Shown piece after piece: positions 1 through 8,452 of a DNA stretch of 64,000 nucleotides. The notes under the pieces are model-generated. The model was not told where the DNA came from and did no database searches. It was given only the letters and a program-made list of their open reading frames with translations. The translations under genes were made by a program, and so were the position numbers. Positions within the stretch are counted from its first letter, which is position 1. The number at the start of each line of letters is the position of its first letter. The stretch comes from JALHST01 sp963798435. GTDB taxonomy: Bacteria; Bacteroidota; Bacteroidia; Flavobacteriales; Flavobacteriaceae. The DNA is taken from contig CAWCTF010000008.1 in NCBI GenBank assembly GCA_963798435.1, forward strand, positions 62,001-126,000. Direction: 5' to 3'.

Positions 1-341
1 TCGGTATCACCTATTTTGCCTTGTATTGTCTTCACATAGTTTTTGGAAGTCAATAGAATGCTATCGATGATATCCGAACCATAGGCGGTAAGATCATCAA
101 TTGAACCCTGAGGTTGCCTTTGAATATTGATGATAATCTTGTCGGCAAAATTTACAGTGCGTAATACTTTTTCAAAATCCTTATTACTAGATTCAATGGG
201 AATAAGTTTAGTAATGTCTTCCTCGAATTCAATTTTTGAAGCGACCAACCCTAGACCCAGAAGAAGAATCAATAGGCCCAAGGCGCTCCAATATCGGTTT
301 TTGGAAATTATTTCGTAAACCCCATAGAAAAACCTACCCAT
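1..341 (-). CDS. MMPL/RND-family exporter, N-terminal part only
   Basis: Partial gene that runs off the left edge. The 113 visible residues begin MGRFFYGVYEIISKNRYWS, then a hydrophobic helix (about residues 20-36), then the start of a large extracytoplasmic domain (FEEDITKLIP). This is the usual N-terminus of MMPL-type exporters of the RND superfamily. Its ATG overlaps the end of the glycosyltransferase gene by 8 nt, so the two are translationally coupled. MMPL proteins are regular members of aryl polyene and flexirubin clusters and are thought to move the pigment or its lipid precursor across the inner membrane. That role is inferred from context. Most of the protein lies outside the window. 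Confidence 0.75.
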   Translation of the reverse strand, partial: MGRFFYGVYEIISKNRYWSALGLLILLLGLGLVASKIEFEEDITKLIPIESSNKDFEKVLRTVNFADKIIINIQRQPQGSIDDLTAYGSDIIDSILLTSKNYVKTIQGKIGDT

Positions 342-1503
342 TTTGCACGACTATTTTCTTGCGATCGAATATCGATAAAAAAACATAAGCGGTAAGACCT
401 AAAATCAAAGAACAGGTTGTTGCGAGAAGTAGGCTTCCAATGATATAGGTTTCCAAATGCTTCATGACTTCAAAATGTTCGGTAATAGTATCCAAGTCAT
501 AGGTATAATCCTGACCAGTAACCAGTTGGCCAACTTTAGAACTTGTGTACAGCACGAAGGGAATAAAAGGCGGAAGGCTAATATTGGAAAACGCGAAGGC
601 AATGACCTTGTTCAGTTTAAAAAGGAGGGCCAGAAAGATTACGATGACCGTGTGAAAACCCCATAATGGGCTTAAGCCAATAAATACTCCTAGGGCGATT
701 GATAGGGCTTTTTTCCTAGGGGAATCATTATTATGCAAAAAGTCCTCATAGATAAACCGTCGAAAACCTTTTTTTTTAAATCTACGCAAAAGGTCCCGTG
801 GTTTTATATAAAAAATAGACACGATGACAAGCCATGTATTTAGAATGCTTATCCTTGAAAAGTCGATGACCGGCCGAAAGTGTGATATTCTTTCAAATTC
901 GTCATACAATACCTTTACCGGTACATTCTTGACCTTCGTACCATGCCATGATGCCCGAACAATGACTTCAATTTCAAATTCAAATTTCGAAGTGTAAAAT
1001 TTGAGGTCCTTCAAGGGATCGAGCGGGTAAAGACGATAGCCGCATTGGGAATCACTTAATCGAATCCCTGTTTCAAACCAAAACCAGAAATTGGAAAATG
1101 TATTGCCAAAACTACTCTTTTTAGGAATTGTTGCATCTCTCATTTGCCTTGCTCCGATCAATAATAGATTTTTGTTCGATGCTGCTTCGAGAGCATCTAT
1201 AAAAACCGGTATATCCGAGGCAAAATGCTGTCCATCCGAGTCGATGGTTATGGCATAGCTAAACCCCAAATTTGATGCTTTTTTAAACCCCGCACGTAAC
1301 GCTATTCCTTTTCCTTGGTTTGTTGACCATTGTATTTGAATTAATTGAGGATATGCTTTTAGTATTTCAGGAGTTTTATCGGTAGATCCATCATTGATAA
1401 TTATAATGTCGCTTGAAAATTGTAAAACGGCCTCCACAACAGCGCCTACCGTTTTTTCATTATTATAGGTGGGGATGATTACACAACATTTAAGTTGAGC
1501 CAT
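334..1503 (-). CDS. Family 2 glycosyltransferase fused to a DUF2062 membrane domain
   Basis: Predicted 389-residue inner-membrane protein. The first 200 or so residues form a GT-A domain: CCVIIPTYNNEKT at the start, INDGSTDKT, and the metal-binding DSDG motif. A C-terminal DUF2062 domain (FIGLSPLWGFHTVIVIF, SLPPFIPFVLY) has several membrane helices. The start was placed at the ATG at 1503; the GTG at 1536 adds 11 residues with no family likeness. The GT2-DUF2062 fusion is typical of flexirubin and aryl polyene clusters, but its acceptor is not established; a lipid-linked or polar head group is an inference. It lies directly upstream of, and overlaps, the MMPL gene. Confidence 0.85.
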   Translation of the reverse strand: MAQLKCCVIIPTYNNEKTVGAVVEAVLQFSSDIIIINDGSTDKTPEILKAYPQLIQIQWSTNQGKGIALRAGFKKASNLGFSYAITIDSDGQHFASDIPVFIDALEAASNKNLLLIGARQMRDATIPKKSSFGNTFSNFWFWFETGIRLSDSQCGYRLYPLDPLKDLKFYTSKFEFEIEVIVRASWHGTKVKNVPVKVLYDEFERISHFRPVIDFSRISILNTWLVIVSIFYIKPRDLLRRFKKKGFRRFIYEDFLHNNDSPRKKALSIALGVFIGLSPLWGFHTVIVIFLALLFKLNKVIAFAFSNISLPPFIPFVLYTSSKVGQLVTGQDYTYDLDTITEHFEVMKHLETYIIGSLLLATTCSLILGLTAYVFLSIFDRKKIVVQNG

Positions 1504-1731
1504 CTTTGCAATGAAGGGACTAGTGGTTAAAGACACCTAATTACGTATTGAAAGAGGAACCTAAAAAGTCAGGGAGTCGCATAATGGGCCAAATAACATA
1601 ACTAAACCTACCTTGCCAATCATTACTATGGTATTTACCTACGACAGTAAGCAAATAGGCAGGCTTGTAATTATGAATGTCCAGACTTACAGGGATGCTC
1701 TAATTTTAGACAAAGATAGGGAATGGAAATG

Positions 1732-2220
1732 CTAAAACAATTGTCTTTCCGTTTCGGAGAAAAGGGTGGATTGCAGCACATATTTTTTGACAAATTCTTT
1801 GATTTCCTCTGTCTTAGTATTTTTAAAATTGTCAATTATGAATTGCTTGTCTTCTTGAATTTTTCCTTTATAGTCAACAATTTTTGGAGAATTTTCCTGG
1901 ACGCCTAATCGAAGGCAGCGTATTTCAATATTCTCGGGATCATTGGTTACGGCAAATTCCAGGAGTTCGGATCCTGACTTAAAAAATTCCATTTTATTTT
2001 TAATTCCTTTCGAAAATTTTGCCATTAAAGTAGTTATGGCACCCTTATATGCAACTAGGACGGCTTGGTCTTCCTTTGTAACAACTGCGAGCTCATCATG
2101 CAGGGCATTCGTGATTTCGGCACTATTGTTCGCCTGCGGGTAGGTTTCCCGTAATTGCATAAGATCAGGGGTTCCTACGAATAATGCAAGTATGGCGAAT
2201 ACTGTTGGAATTGATTTCAT
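1732..2220 (-). CDS. Conserved hypothetical exported protein of the flexirubin operon
   Basis: 162 residues with a hydrophobic N-terminus (KSIPTVFAILALFVGTP) that could be a signal peptide. The rest is charged, predicted helical and rich in Lys/Glu, with no enzyme motif I recognise. It starts 1 nt after the stop of the hotdog dehydratase gene, so it is almost certainly co-transcribed and perhaps coupled. The 228 nt between its stop and the glycosyltransferase ATG (downstream in transcription) show no other ORF. Function unknown. The conserved-looking EIRCLRLGVQENSP segment is where alignment of homologues should start. Confidence 0.7.
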   Translation of the reverse strand: MKSIPTVFAILALFVGTPDLMQLRETYPQANNSAEITNALHDELAVVTKEDQAVLVAYKGAITTLMAKFSKGIKNKMEFFKSGSELLEFAVTNDPENIEIRCLRLGVQENSPKIVDYKGKIQEDKQFIIDNFKNTKTEEIKEFVKKYVLQSTLFSETERQLF

Positions 2221-2221
2221 A

Positions 2222-2590
2222 TTACCCTAAAATTTTAAAGGTAGCATTCAATTTTAATGCCAAGGTGTCCCCATATGAAGAGGTGTTCTTTATTTTTACT
2301 TCTTCGTTGGCTTCTGAAAGCACGATATCCAATTTTAGAATGGCATTTATTTCAGGATTGATAATCGCCATAAATTTGATATTAGAACAAACAGAAAGAA
2401 ATAAATCCTTGTCGAGCGCTTTCTCGGTGAGTTCCTTGATTATCTGAATCATACATACGCCGGGCATTACCGGATTGCCTGGAAAATGCCCCTTGAAAAT
2501 AATGTGCTCCTTATGCAGTTCAATGGTAGCCTCAATGGTTTCCAGGTTAAACTCAAAGCTTTTAATGGTATATAATCCTTTTATCAACAT
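2222..2590 (-). CDS. FabZ/ApeI-like hotdog 3-hydroxyacyl-ACP dehydratase
   Basis: Small single-hotdog protein, 122 residues. The segment GHFPGNPVMPGVCMIQII (about 34-51) matches the FabZ/FabA active-site loop, with the catalytic His at position 35. The acidic residue that normally follows in FabZ (PGVLxIE) is Gln49 here. It probably dehydrates 3-hydroxyacyl-ACP intermediates during polyene elongation, like ApeI in aryl polyene clusters. It lies at the 3' end of the pigment operon between the beta-barrel gene and the 162-residue hypothetical. The role is from family and context; the Glu-to-Gln change makes intrinsic activity uncertain. Confidence 0.75.
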   Translation of the reverse strand: MLIKGLYTIKSFEFNLETIEATIELHKEHIIFKGHFPGNPVMPGVCMIQIIKELTEKALDKDLFLSVCSNIKFMAIINPEINAILKLDIVLSEANEEVKIKNTSSYGDTLALKLNATFKILG

Positions 2591-2633
2591 GCCTTTACCG
2601 ATTGTTTAATTTTTATAAAGAGTGCGAAATTTA

Positions 2634-3227
2634 TTATAGACCAAATTTATAGGCGGCACCCAATTGAAATACAGCATTAAAAATGTTTTGCCCATTGTTG
2701 TCAAAATCATTGCCCCATAGATCTATATCAACCATTCCCTGCTTAAACCTGGCTTCTAGGATAAGACCATTCGGAAACTCATAACCAATGCCCCCAAAAA
2801 CCGCCAAATCAAAGCCTGTAAGTTTCTTGTCTTTCGTACTAAAATCGTTATTGACCCAGCTGATGGGGTTGTTATCGTAATTTAAATCAATACTGGGGCC
2901 TACTATGAAATGCAATCCAAGGTTCTTCCCCACGAATAGTTTGTTGGCCAAATCAATAGAAATATAATTTATTTGTAAGTTTTCGGTCCCGTTTGTTTGC
3001 GATCGACCTCCTTGTGAAGAGTACATGATTTCGGGTTGCATGGTATAAAACTCGGAGAAATGAATATGAGCAAAAGCGCCGAGATACAATCCTGTTCTAT
3101 AATTCATTTCAAGATTTGTCAACGTACTTTGGTTAACACCCATTTTTATACCGGGTCGTATCTTGGTCTGGGCAAATATGACGGGTACATAAAGCAAAAG
3201 CAGCCAAAGTAGGAGTGTTTTCTTCAT
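2634..3227 (-). CDS. Small outer-membrane beta-barrel protein
   Basis: 197 residues with a clear signal peptide (KKTLLLWLLLLYVPVIFAQ) followed by alternating strands typical of PorT/OmpA-like eight-stranded barrels in Bacteroidota: IRPGIKMGVNQSTL, GLYLGAFAHIHFSEFYTMQPE, and a C-terminal strand ending AVFQLGAAYKFGL with no terminal Phe. It starts 1 nt after the stop of the lipoprotein gene and sits beside the LolA-like carrier. It may therefore be an outer-membrane receptor or channel for pigment delivery; that is an inference. Flexirubins are known to lie in the outer membrane. Confidence 0.75.
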   Translation of the reverse strand: MKKTLLLWLLLLYVPVIFAQTKIRPGIKMGVNQSTLTNLEMNYRTGLYLGAFAHIHFSEFYTMQPEIMYSSQGGRSQTNGTENLQINYISIDLANKLFVGKNLGLHFIVGPSIDLNYDNNPISWVNNDFSTKDKKLTGFDLAVFGGIGYEFPNGLILEARFKQGMVDIDLWGNDFDNNGQNIFNAVFQLGAAYKFGL

Positions 3228-3228
3228 C

Positions 3229-3834
3229 TTAAATAGCCTTCAATTGAATGACCAAGGGAATATTATTATGCAAGATCTGTATAATTTTGGCATTTGCAGC
3301 ATCAATTTCAGAGAAATTAAAGGACAGCTTTTCCTTTCTTCCCTTGGTGTTTACAATTTTTTTCAATTGTCCTTCGGAATAAAAATAATAGAGTTTTCTG
3401 TGATCGATCTCAGATGCCATAATGTTTTGATCGCCTGAAGTAAAGGAGTTGATTTGTGGGGGATGTTCTGTAATTAAGATTCGAAAATCATTTTGAAGCA
3501 CATTGATTGCCATTTTTTTATCGAGACTTTCGGTGATGCTATTTATTTTAAAATTCTTTCCATCGAACGAAAAATCAAATAACGTATTCCCCATTTCTGT
3601 CGTGAACACCAATCGATGCTGGTTTTCAGCCATTTTTTTTACAATAAAAAGGCCGCTCAAACGACGGCCGTAAAAAGTGATATCGGCCTTATAGACATAG
3701 TCTTTTGTAATTTCCGAAAAATAAGGATTCCAGATTTCATGTGTGGCCATCGAAGATTCAGTCAGCCCGTTTTTTTTCGGGTAGGAGCCACATGAAAATA
3801 GGAATAAGGCGCTACTAATTAGCAAATACCGCAT
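3229..3834 (-). CDS. Putative lipoprotein, possibly LolB-like
   Basis: 201 residues from the ATG at 3834, which gives a lipoprotein signal (MRYLLISSALFLFSCG, lipobox Cys at about residue 15). An upstream start at 3888 would put 18 extra residues before the signal. The mature part is predicted mostly beta (YVYKADITFYGRRLSGLFIVKK, HRLVFTTEMGNTLFDFSFDG), which fits a LolA/LolB-like half barrel; that match is by pattern only. It overlaps the LolA-like gene by 20 nt. A LolA-like carrier followed by a lipoprotein of this shape suggests a dedicated pair that carries a lipophilic pigment to the outer membrane. Confidence 0.65.
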   Translation of the reverse strand: MRYLLISSALFLFSCGSYPKKNGLTESSMATHEIWNPYFSEITKDYVYKADITFYGRRLSGLFIVKKMAENQHRLVFTTEMGNTLFDFSFDGKNFKINSITESLDKKMAINVLQNDFRILITEHPPQINSFTSGDQNIMASEIDHRKLYYFYSEGQLKKIVNTKGRKEKLSFNFSEIDAANAKIIQILHNNIPLVIQLKAI

Positions 3835-4432
3835 CTGAAAGGGGTAGGTTTGGTTTACGATCCAAAAAAACGATTTGGGTGTAATCATTTGATGGTTCCA
3901 CCATTTTTACTTCCATTACTTCCCCCTTATCATTAAAAACTAATTGGAATTCCTTAATAAACTTAGAAAATTCGGTGTCTAATGGTGCAAAATGTACCTC
4001 GCTCGCTGGCCCTTTTTTAAAATAGGAAATTGTAAACGCTTTCGCATCGAACATATCTCCTTTTACACTGTCGGTTATCAAGCGGTTTAATTGTTTAAAG
4101 AGTTTGTTACTACCAATGTCAATATTGCTTTTCTCCCCTTCATTATTGATATATAGGGTTTCATCCTTAAATAAGACCGAATATGCAAAGGGTTCGACGT
4201 ACTCCCATTTTACAAGGTCTGGCGCCTTATACATTAGTTTCCCAGTCGATTCTATATCATTCGAAAGGAAATCCATGTGTTTGTATTGTTTAAAATCACT
4301 GACGATTGTTTTCGTGGTGGCTGCCAAATTTTTGACCTTTGTCTCGAGGATATGGGCCTCTCCCTCGCTCATCCTAGTTTGGGCACTGGCCATAAAAATC
4401 GAAAGCACGAAAAATAAAAAAAGTTTATGCAT
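3815..4432 (-). CDS. LolA-like periplasmic carrier protein
   Basis: 205 residues starting at the ATG at 4432 (signal peptide MHKLFLFFVLSIFMASAQ). The segments TIVSDFKQYKHMDFLSNDI, SGKLMYKAPDLVKWEYVEP, and YINNEGEKSNIDIG are characteristic of LolA-family carriers, which shield a lipid acyl chain while crossing the periplasm. The gene overlaps the deacetylase gene by 8 nt and the lipoprotein gene by 20 nt. LolA-like proteins recur in aryl polyene and xanthomonadin-type clusters. The likely cargo is the flexirubin itself or a lipid intermediate (inference). Confidence 0.8.
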   Translation of the reverse strand: MHKLFLFFVLSIFMASAQTRMSEGEAHILETKVKNLAATTKTIVSDFKQYKHMDFLSNDIESTGKLMYKAPDLVKWEYVEPFAYSVLFKDETLYINNEGEKSNIDIGSNKLFKQLNRLITDSVKGDMFDAKAFTISYFKKGPASEVHFAPLDTEFSKFIKEFQLVFNDKGEVMEVKMVEPSNDYTQIVFLDRKPNLPLSDAVFAN

Positions 4433-5204
4433 ACGCTTTGATCTGCAACAAGCGGTCAACGGTGACCGATTGTAATTTTTGCTCCTTCAAAAATAACAAT
4501 AACTGTTCCAAAACGATCATCGTTTTTTCGCTCGAGTCATGAAATAGCACAATATCCCCTTTCGAGATCTTTCGTACGATGGCATTGCCGATTGCGGTTG
4601 AAGTTCTCTTGGTGGTATCTAGGGAACGTATGCTCCAAGCTATTGAGTGGAGGCCTGTTTCCTGTAATGCCTTGCCGATATTTGGATTGGTAACCCCAAA
4701 GGCCGGACGAAAAAATCGCATTTCCTTTCCGGTAATTTCTTTGACAATTGAATTGGTTCCAAGTATTTCGGATATGACTTTTTTCGTTCCAAAAAACCCC
4801 AGCCAATTCGAGTGTGAATAGGTATGATTGCCAATTGTATGTCCGTGGGCAAGAATTTCTTTTAATAGTTCGGGATATGCCTTTGCCTGTTTTCCGATAC
4901 AGAAAAACGTAGCGTGCGCATCGTACTTTCTTAGTAGTTTCAATACTTTAGGGGTAAATTCAGGGTTCGGGCCATCATCAAAAGTCAGGGACACATAATT
5001 CTCGACGATTTTATTATTCGCATGTAGTGATTTTAAATGATAGTCCCAACGTATATGAAATGAACCGATGGTCGTGATTAGCAACCAAAGAAGGCCTATA
5101 AGTCCAAATATCCACCACGGGAAAGCGTTGTATACTATTTTTGTCGGCACTAGAATGGCTATAAGGGTTATGGTAATGCCGTTGATGGTCCTAAAGCTTA
5201 GCAT
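4425..5204 (-). CDS. Membrane-anchored polysaccharide deacetylase (CE4/NodB)
   Basis: 259 residues. Two hydrophobic N-terminal segments (about 8-20 and 29-46) anchor a NodB homology domain. Motif 1 is SLTFDDGP (Asp76, Asp77), motif 2 is HTIGNHTYSH (His127 and His131, metal ligands), motif 3 FRPAFGVTNPN has Ala in place of the more usual Pro-Tyr, and the late motif is DIVLFHDS. These residues support a metal-dependent deacetylase facing the periplasm. CE4-family proteins occur in many flexirubin clusters but the substrate is unknown. It overlaps the neighbouring ketosynthase-like gene by 7 nt. Confidence 0.8.
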   Translation of the reverse strand: MLSFRTINGITITLIAILVPTKIVYNAFPWWIFGLIGLLWLLITTIGSFHIRWDYHLKSLHANNKIVENYVSLTFDDGPNPEFTPKVLKLLRKYDAHATFFCIGKQAKAYPELLKEILAHGHTIGNHTYSHSNWLGFFGTKKVISEILGTNSIVKEITGKEMRFFRPAFGVTNPNIGKALQETGLHSIAWSIRSLDTTKRTSTAIGNAIVRKISKGDIVLFHDSSEKTMIVLEQLLLFLKEQKLQSVTVDRLLQIKAYA

Positions 5205-6262
5205 TTCCTAAGCAAGGTGAAGCTATGATTTTCTCCCCTATATTGATTGTACAAAAGAATCGTTCCTAGGTTGGCGACTTGTTTTTCATTCAATAGAACG
5301 GCTTCGGGTACTGATTGTTCTTTTAAAATTTTGCAGCCCAGCCAAAATCCAAAGGAGGAAGCGGTATAGAATTCGCCACAAAGATGTTTATAGTATACCT
5401 GTTGGGTGTTTTTGAAAGCACCTTGCACCAAAGTGTCGTAGTACATATCGAACGATACATCCCCATTGTTTCCAAGAACAAGTACATCGACGTCTTTTAT
5501 TTCAAGATTTTCTTCTTTTAAAAATTCACTAGCCGCTGCTTCCAATAGTTCCAGTGGCAAGGTATTAAAAGTCTTCAGGGCTTGCACTTCAGCATAGCTA
5601 TCGGTATTTTTTTGATTGGAAAGAACAAAAAAGTTAGCGCCTTCACCGAAAATGGCTCCTGTTGTTTTTGAAGCCAAGAGCGCTGATGACTTGACGCGCT
5701 CTTTTTTTATATGTCCTATAAGTTTATGTATTTTTATGGTATGGTCTCCGGTTTCATCGACACCCCCGATCAAAATTGTCGAGGCCTCATTGTTTTCAAG
5801 CTGTAATTTGGCGTCCAAGAGCGCAGATTCAAAGGAAATCGAGCCATGTACATAGGTAAAATTGTATCCCTGACATCCCAGTCCCAATGCTATTTGCCCA
5901 CCAACAGTATTGTGGGTAGATTGAATAAAGGAGGTAGGGGTCAAGTAGGCTTCCTGGTTATCGATTAAGGCGCTTACGAATTTTTCGGAATCTAAGGTAC
6001 AACCTAATCCGGTTCCGGTTACGATGGCATCTACCATATCTAGCCCTGCTTCGTCAAGGGCGATTTTCGAGGCGACTACGCCCATTTTAATTCCCTTGGC
6101 CATTCTTCGCGCAGCGGCAGGAGGTATAAAATTCTTATAATCGGGATCGATTACCGGCAGCACATCGTTCTCATAGGATATTATTTCACTTAAAAATAGG
6201 GTATTATCGAAGGTTTTCTGCGCAGTAATTGATCCGATACCGTTTATAAATACCTGCTTCAT
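5198..6262 (-). CDS. Ketosynthase-like chain-length factor without the catalytic triad
   Basis: 354 residues with the beta-ketoacyl synthase fold but no active site. The nucleophile elbow that reads TACSS in true ketosynthases reads VHGSIS here (Cys replaced, probably by Ser141). The two His positions read LGNNGDVSF and CGEFYTAS. This is the pattern of a chain-length factor, which pairs with an active KS and sets polyketide length without condensing. Its likely partner is the KS encoded directly upstream (6303-7508). The gene follows that KS by 40 nt and overlaps the deacetylase gene. Confidence 0.8.
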   Translation of the reverse strand: MKQVFINGIGSITAQKTFDNTLFLSEIISYENDVLPVIDPDYKNFIPPAAARRMAKGIKMGVVASKIALDEAGLDMVDAIVTGTGLGCTLDSEKFVSALIDNQEAYLTPTSFIQSTHNTVGGQIALGLGCQGYNFTYVHGSISFESALLDAKLQLENNEASTILIGGVDETGDHTIKIHKLIGHIKKERVKSSALLASKTTGAIFGEGANFFVLSNQKNTDSYAEVQALKTFNTLPLELLEAAASEFLKEENLEIKDVDVLVLGNNGDVSFDMYYDTLVQGAFKNTQQVYYKHLCGEFYTASSFGFWLGCKILKEQSVPEAVLLNEKQVANLGTILLYNQYRGENHSFTLLRKC

Positions 6263-6302
6263 TTCTTTAAATTATAGTCCGTTATGCATCTTCATACTCA
6301 AG

Positions 6303-7508
6303 CTATGGGTTTTTGGAAAATATAAGGGTTGAACAATTTCCACCAAAACCAAGTGAGTTCGACAATACGGTATTCAATTCAGTATGTTTCAAAACGGTCT
6401 GCGGCAGTAAATTGAATTCTTTCATTGGGGACTTAAAATTCAAATTAGGATAGATGACATTGTGCTGCAAGGCCAGCACCGAATATACGGCCTCGATGCC
6501 CCCCGCTGCCGCCAAGGTATGCCCTGTATAGGCCTTGGTTGAGCTAAAATCGGGGACCCTTGTTTCACCGAACACCCTTATCAACGCCCTTCCTTCCGAT
6601 AAATCGTTGTTGCCCGTGGCTGTCCCATGCGCATTGACATAATCAATATCGGAAGGAGCAATGCCTGCTACGGCCATGGCTTTTTGCATCGCCAAGGTGG
6701 CGCCATCCCCATTCTCCGAAGAAGCTGTTTGATGGTAGGCATCATTCGCATTTCCGTAACCTTTTAGGTAGGCCAATGCTTTTTTGTTTTCAGCTTTCAC
6801 TACGGCTTCCGATTCTAAAACGAGGAAAGCAGCAGCTTCCCCTAAATTTAGACCCGTTCTGTTTTCATCAAAGGGAGTGCTGTAGGTATCCGAAAGGATC
6901 ATCAGGGTTTTAAAGCCGTTGATGGTAAACTTCGAAAGGCAATCGGCCCCTCCAACGATTACTCGGTCCAATTTCCCTGACTTGATCAGTCTTGCCCCGA
7001 ACATAATGGCATTGGCAGCCGAGGAGCAGGCGGTGCTGATGGTGGTGACCAGGCTTGCTTCAATACCTAGCTGTTCGGCCACTTTTTGAGTCGTATCGCC
7101 CGCATGATGCCCTTCGATATATTTTCGATGGGTGTCATTTTCCAGATAATCGTAGTAGTATTTCTCGGTCATGTCCATTCCGCCAACACTTGTTGATGAA
7201 ATTAGCCCTGTTTTCCAAGATTTAATATCGACTATTTGAGCATTGGCGACTGCCTCTTTTGCCGCAATAGCGGCCAATAATGCGGTTCGGGAGTAGTTAT
7301 TTTCAGGGGTGAGGCCCAAAATCGATTCCAATTCCTGATTGGTAAAATCAATTTCACCAACCATAATAGCATCTTTGTGTATTGTGTCGATTTTTGAAAT
7401 CTTGGTGATTCCGGTGCTGCCATCGAGTAGGGAGGCATAGTTTTCAGCTATGTTGTTCCCAATAGCGGAAATTATTCCCATACCCGTGATGGCGATGCTT
7501 TGGCTCAT
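6303..7508 (-). CDS. Beta-ketoacyl-ACP synthase (FabF-like), active
   Basis: 401 residues, normal length for a FabF-type condensing enzyme. It has the full triad: Cys161 in TISTACSSAAN, His294 in VNAHGTATGN and His330 in KAYTGHTLAAAG. The GFGG sequence typical of the C-terminus is present (SLGFGGNCSTLIF). It should catalyse decarboxylative condensation of malonyl-ACP with the growing aryl polyene chain, together with the adjacent chain-length factor. The upstream neighbour is an ACP gene 66 nt away. Assignment as a ketosynthase is firm; its exact place in the pathway is inferred. Confidence 0.9.
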   Translation of the reverse strand: MSQSIAITGMGIISAIGNNIAENYASLLDGSTGITKISKIDTIHKDAIMVGEIDFTNQELESILGLTPENNYSRTALLAAIAAKEAVANAQIVDIKSWKTGLISSTSVGGMDMTEKYYYDYLENDTHRKYIEGHHAGDTTQKVAEQLGIEASLVTTISTACSSAANAIMFGARLIKSGKLDRVIVGGADCLSKFTINGFKTLMILSDTYSTPFDENRTGLNLGEAAAFLVLESEAVVKAENKKALAYLKGYGNANDAYHQTASSENGDGATLAMQKAMAVAGIAPSDIDYVNAHGTATGNNDLSEGRALIRVFGETRVPDFSSTKAYTGHTLAAAGGIEAVYSVLALQHNVIYPNLNFKSPMKEFNLLPQTVLKHTELNTVLSNSLGFGGNCSTLIFSKNP

Positions 7509-7574
7509 GCGTATCTATTGTACAGCTACTGTTAAAAGTACTTGGGGCTATTAGGTTTATACCAGGCTATCTAC

Positions 7575-7832
7575 CTATTTCGTTTTATGCTCGGCAATAT
7601 AGTTAGCCATGGTATCTATAGATTCAAATATTTTCTTACCCTCCTTAGGGTCGGCCAATTTGATGCCATAATCTTTGTCGAGCATGACGATAAGTTCAAG
7701 TGCATCGATAGAATCAAGGCCGAGACCTTCACCAAAGAGCGGTTCTGCATTGGCAATATCATCGACTGAAATATCTTCGAGGTTTAACTGCTCAATAATT
7801 TTTTCCTTTAATTCCTGCTTTAAATCTCCCAT
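7575..7832 (-). CDS. Acyl carrier protein 1
   Basis: 85-residue acidic helical protein with the phosphopantetheine attachment motif GLGLDSIDALELIVML; the modified Ser is residue 41. It carries the growing chain as a thioester. It overlaps the KS-like half protein gene by 13 nt and is followed by the ketosynthase and chain-length factor genes. The cluster has a second ACP (17593-17835), which suggests separate carriers for two chains or two stages; that is inferred. Confidence 0.9.
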   Translation of the reverse strand: MGDLKQELKEKIIEQLNLEDISVDDIANAEPLFGEGLGLDSIDALELIVMLDKDYGIKLADPKEGKKIFESIDTMANYIAEHKTK

Positions 7833-8452
7833 GATTTTTTATATAATCTATTTATAGCTTCAACGTTGTGTGCAATAGGGCCATTTTTGGCGACCATATA
7901 CAAAAATGCTTCAAATGTCTTCTCATCCAATTCTACCCAGCCACATAGCACCTTCTCCGCTTTTGAATCCTGCAGGAGGCAGTTTGAATACTCACTTAAA
8001 TAATGGGCATTGAAGTCGTCAAATATAAAAAAACTATTTTCGGAATTCAGTTGGTGCCTAATACTAATTTCACCCATACAAATATTGGGTAGCGTATACA
8101 CAAAAATAGCCGGACTTGGATAATACGCGTTGGGGTCTTTTATCGATGCCTCATGTTTACGGTCGGTATCAAGACTTGATGCCCTATTTGAAAACACTAA
8201 GGCGATATTCTGATTATTTTCCAATCCTTTTTTTTCAGCTCTCATGATGATTTCGGCGGCCATGAAGGCGAGCTTGCTCAAATTATCCATTTTAAAGAAC
8301 TTTGGATAATCGGTATCGAAATATTTATAGACCGATTTTATAAATGACGGGAAATCAATCTCTGAATTTTCAAGGATGAGGTCCCCGTTCAGGGAAATAC
8401 TTTTTTCCTTAATATGGCAATAGGCAGCTATTTTATATGGATTATCCTTCAT
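7820..8452 (-). CDS. Degenerate half-length ketosynthase-like protein
   Basis: 210 residues from the ATG at 8452, which forms an ATGA overlap with the upstream KS gene; an earlier start at 8485 is less likely. The order of elements resembles the first half of a ketosynthase (ALVFSNRASSLDTD, then NAYYPSPAIFVYTLPNICMG and EISIRHQLNSENSFF). Where the nucleophile Cys should follow, it reads FIFDDFNAHY, and both catalytic His regions are absent. It is probably a non-catalytic partner of a condensing enzyme, known from flexirubin-type clusters but without a proven role. Start and fold assignment are from pattern only. Confidence 0.65.
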   Translation of the reverse strand: MKDNPYKIAAYCHIKEKSISLNGDLILENSEIDFPSFIKSVYKYFDTDYPKFFKMDNLSKLAFMAAEIIMRAEKKGLENNQNIALVFSNRASSLDTDRKHEASIKDPNAYYPSPAIFVYTLPNICMGEISIRHQLNSENSFFIFDDFNAHYLSEYSNCLLQDSKAEKVLCGWVELDEKTFEAFLYMVAKNGPIAHNVEAINRLYKKSWEI

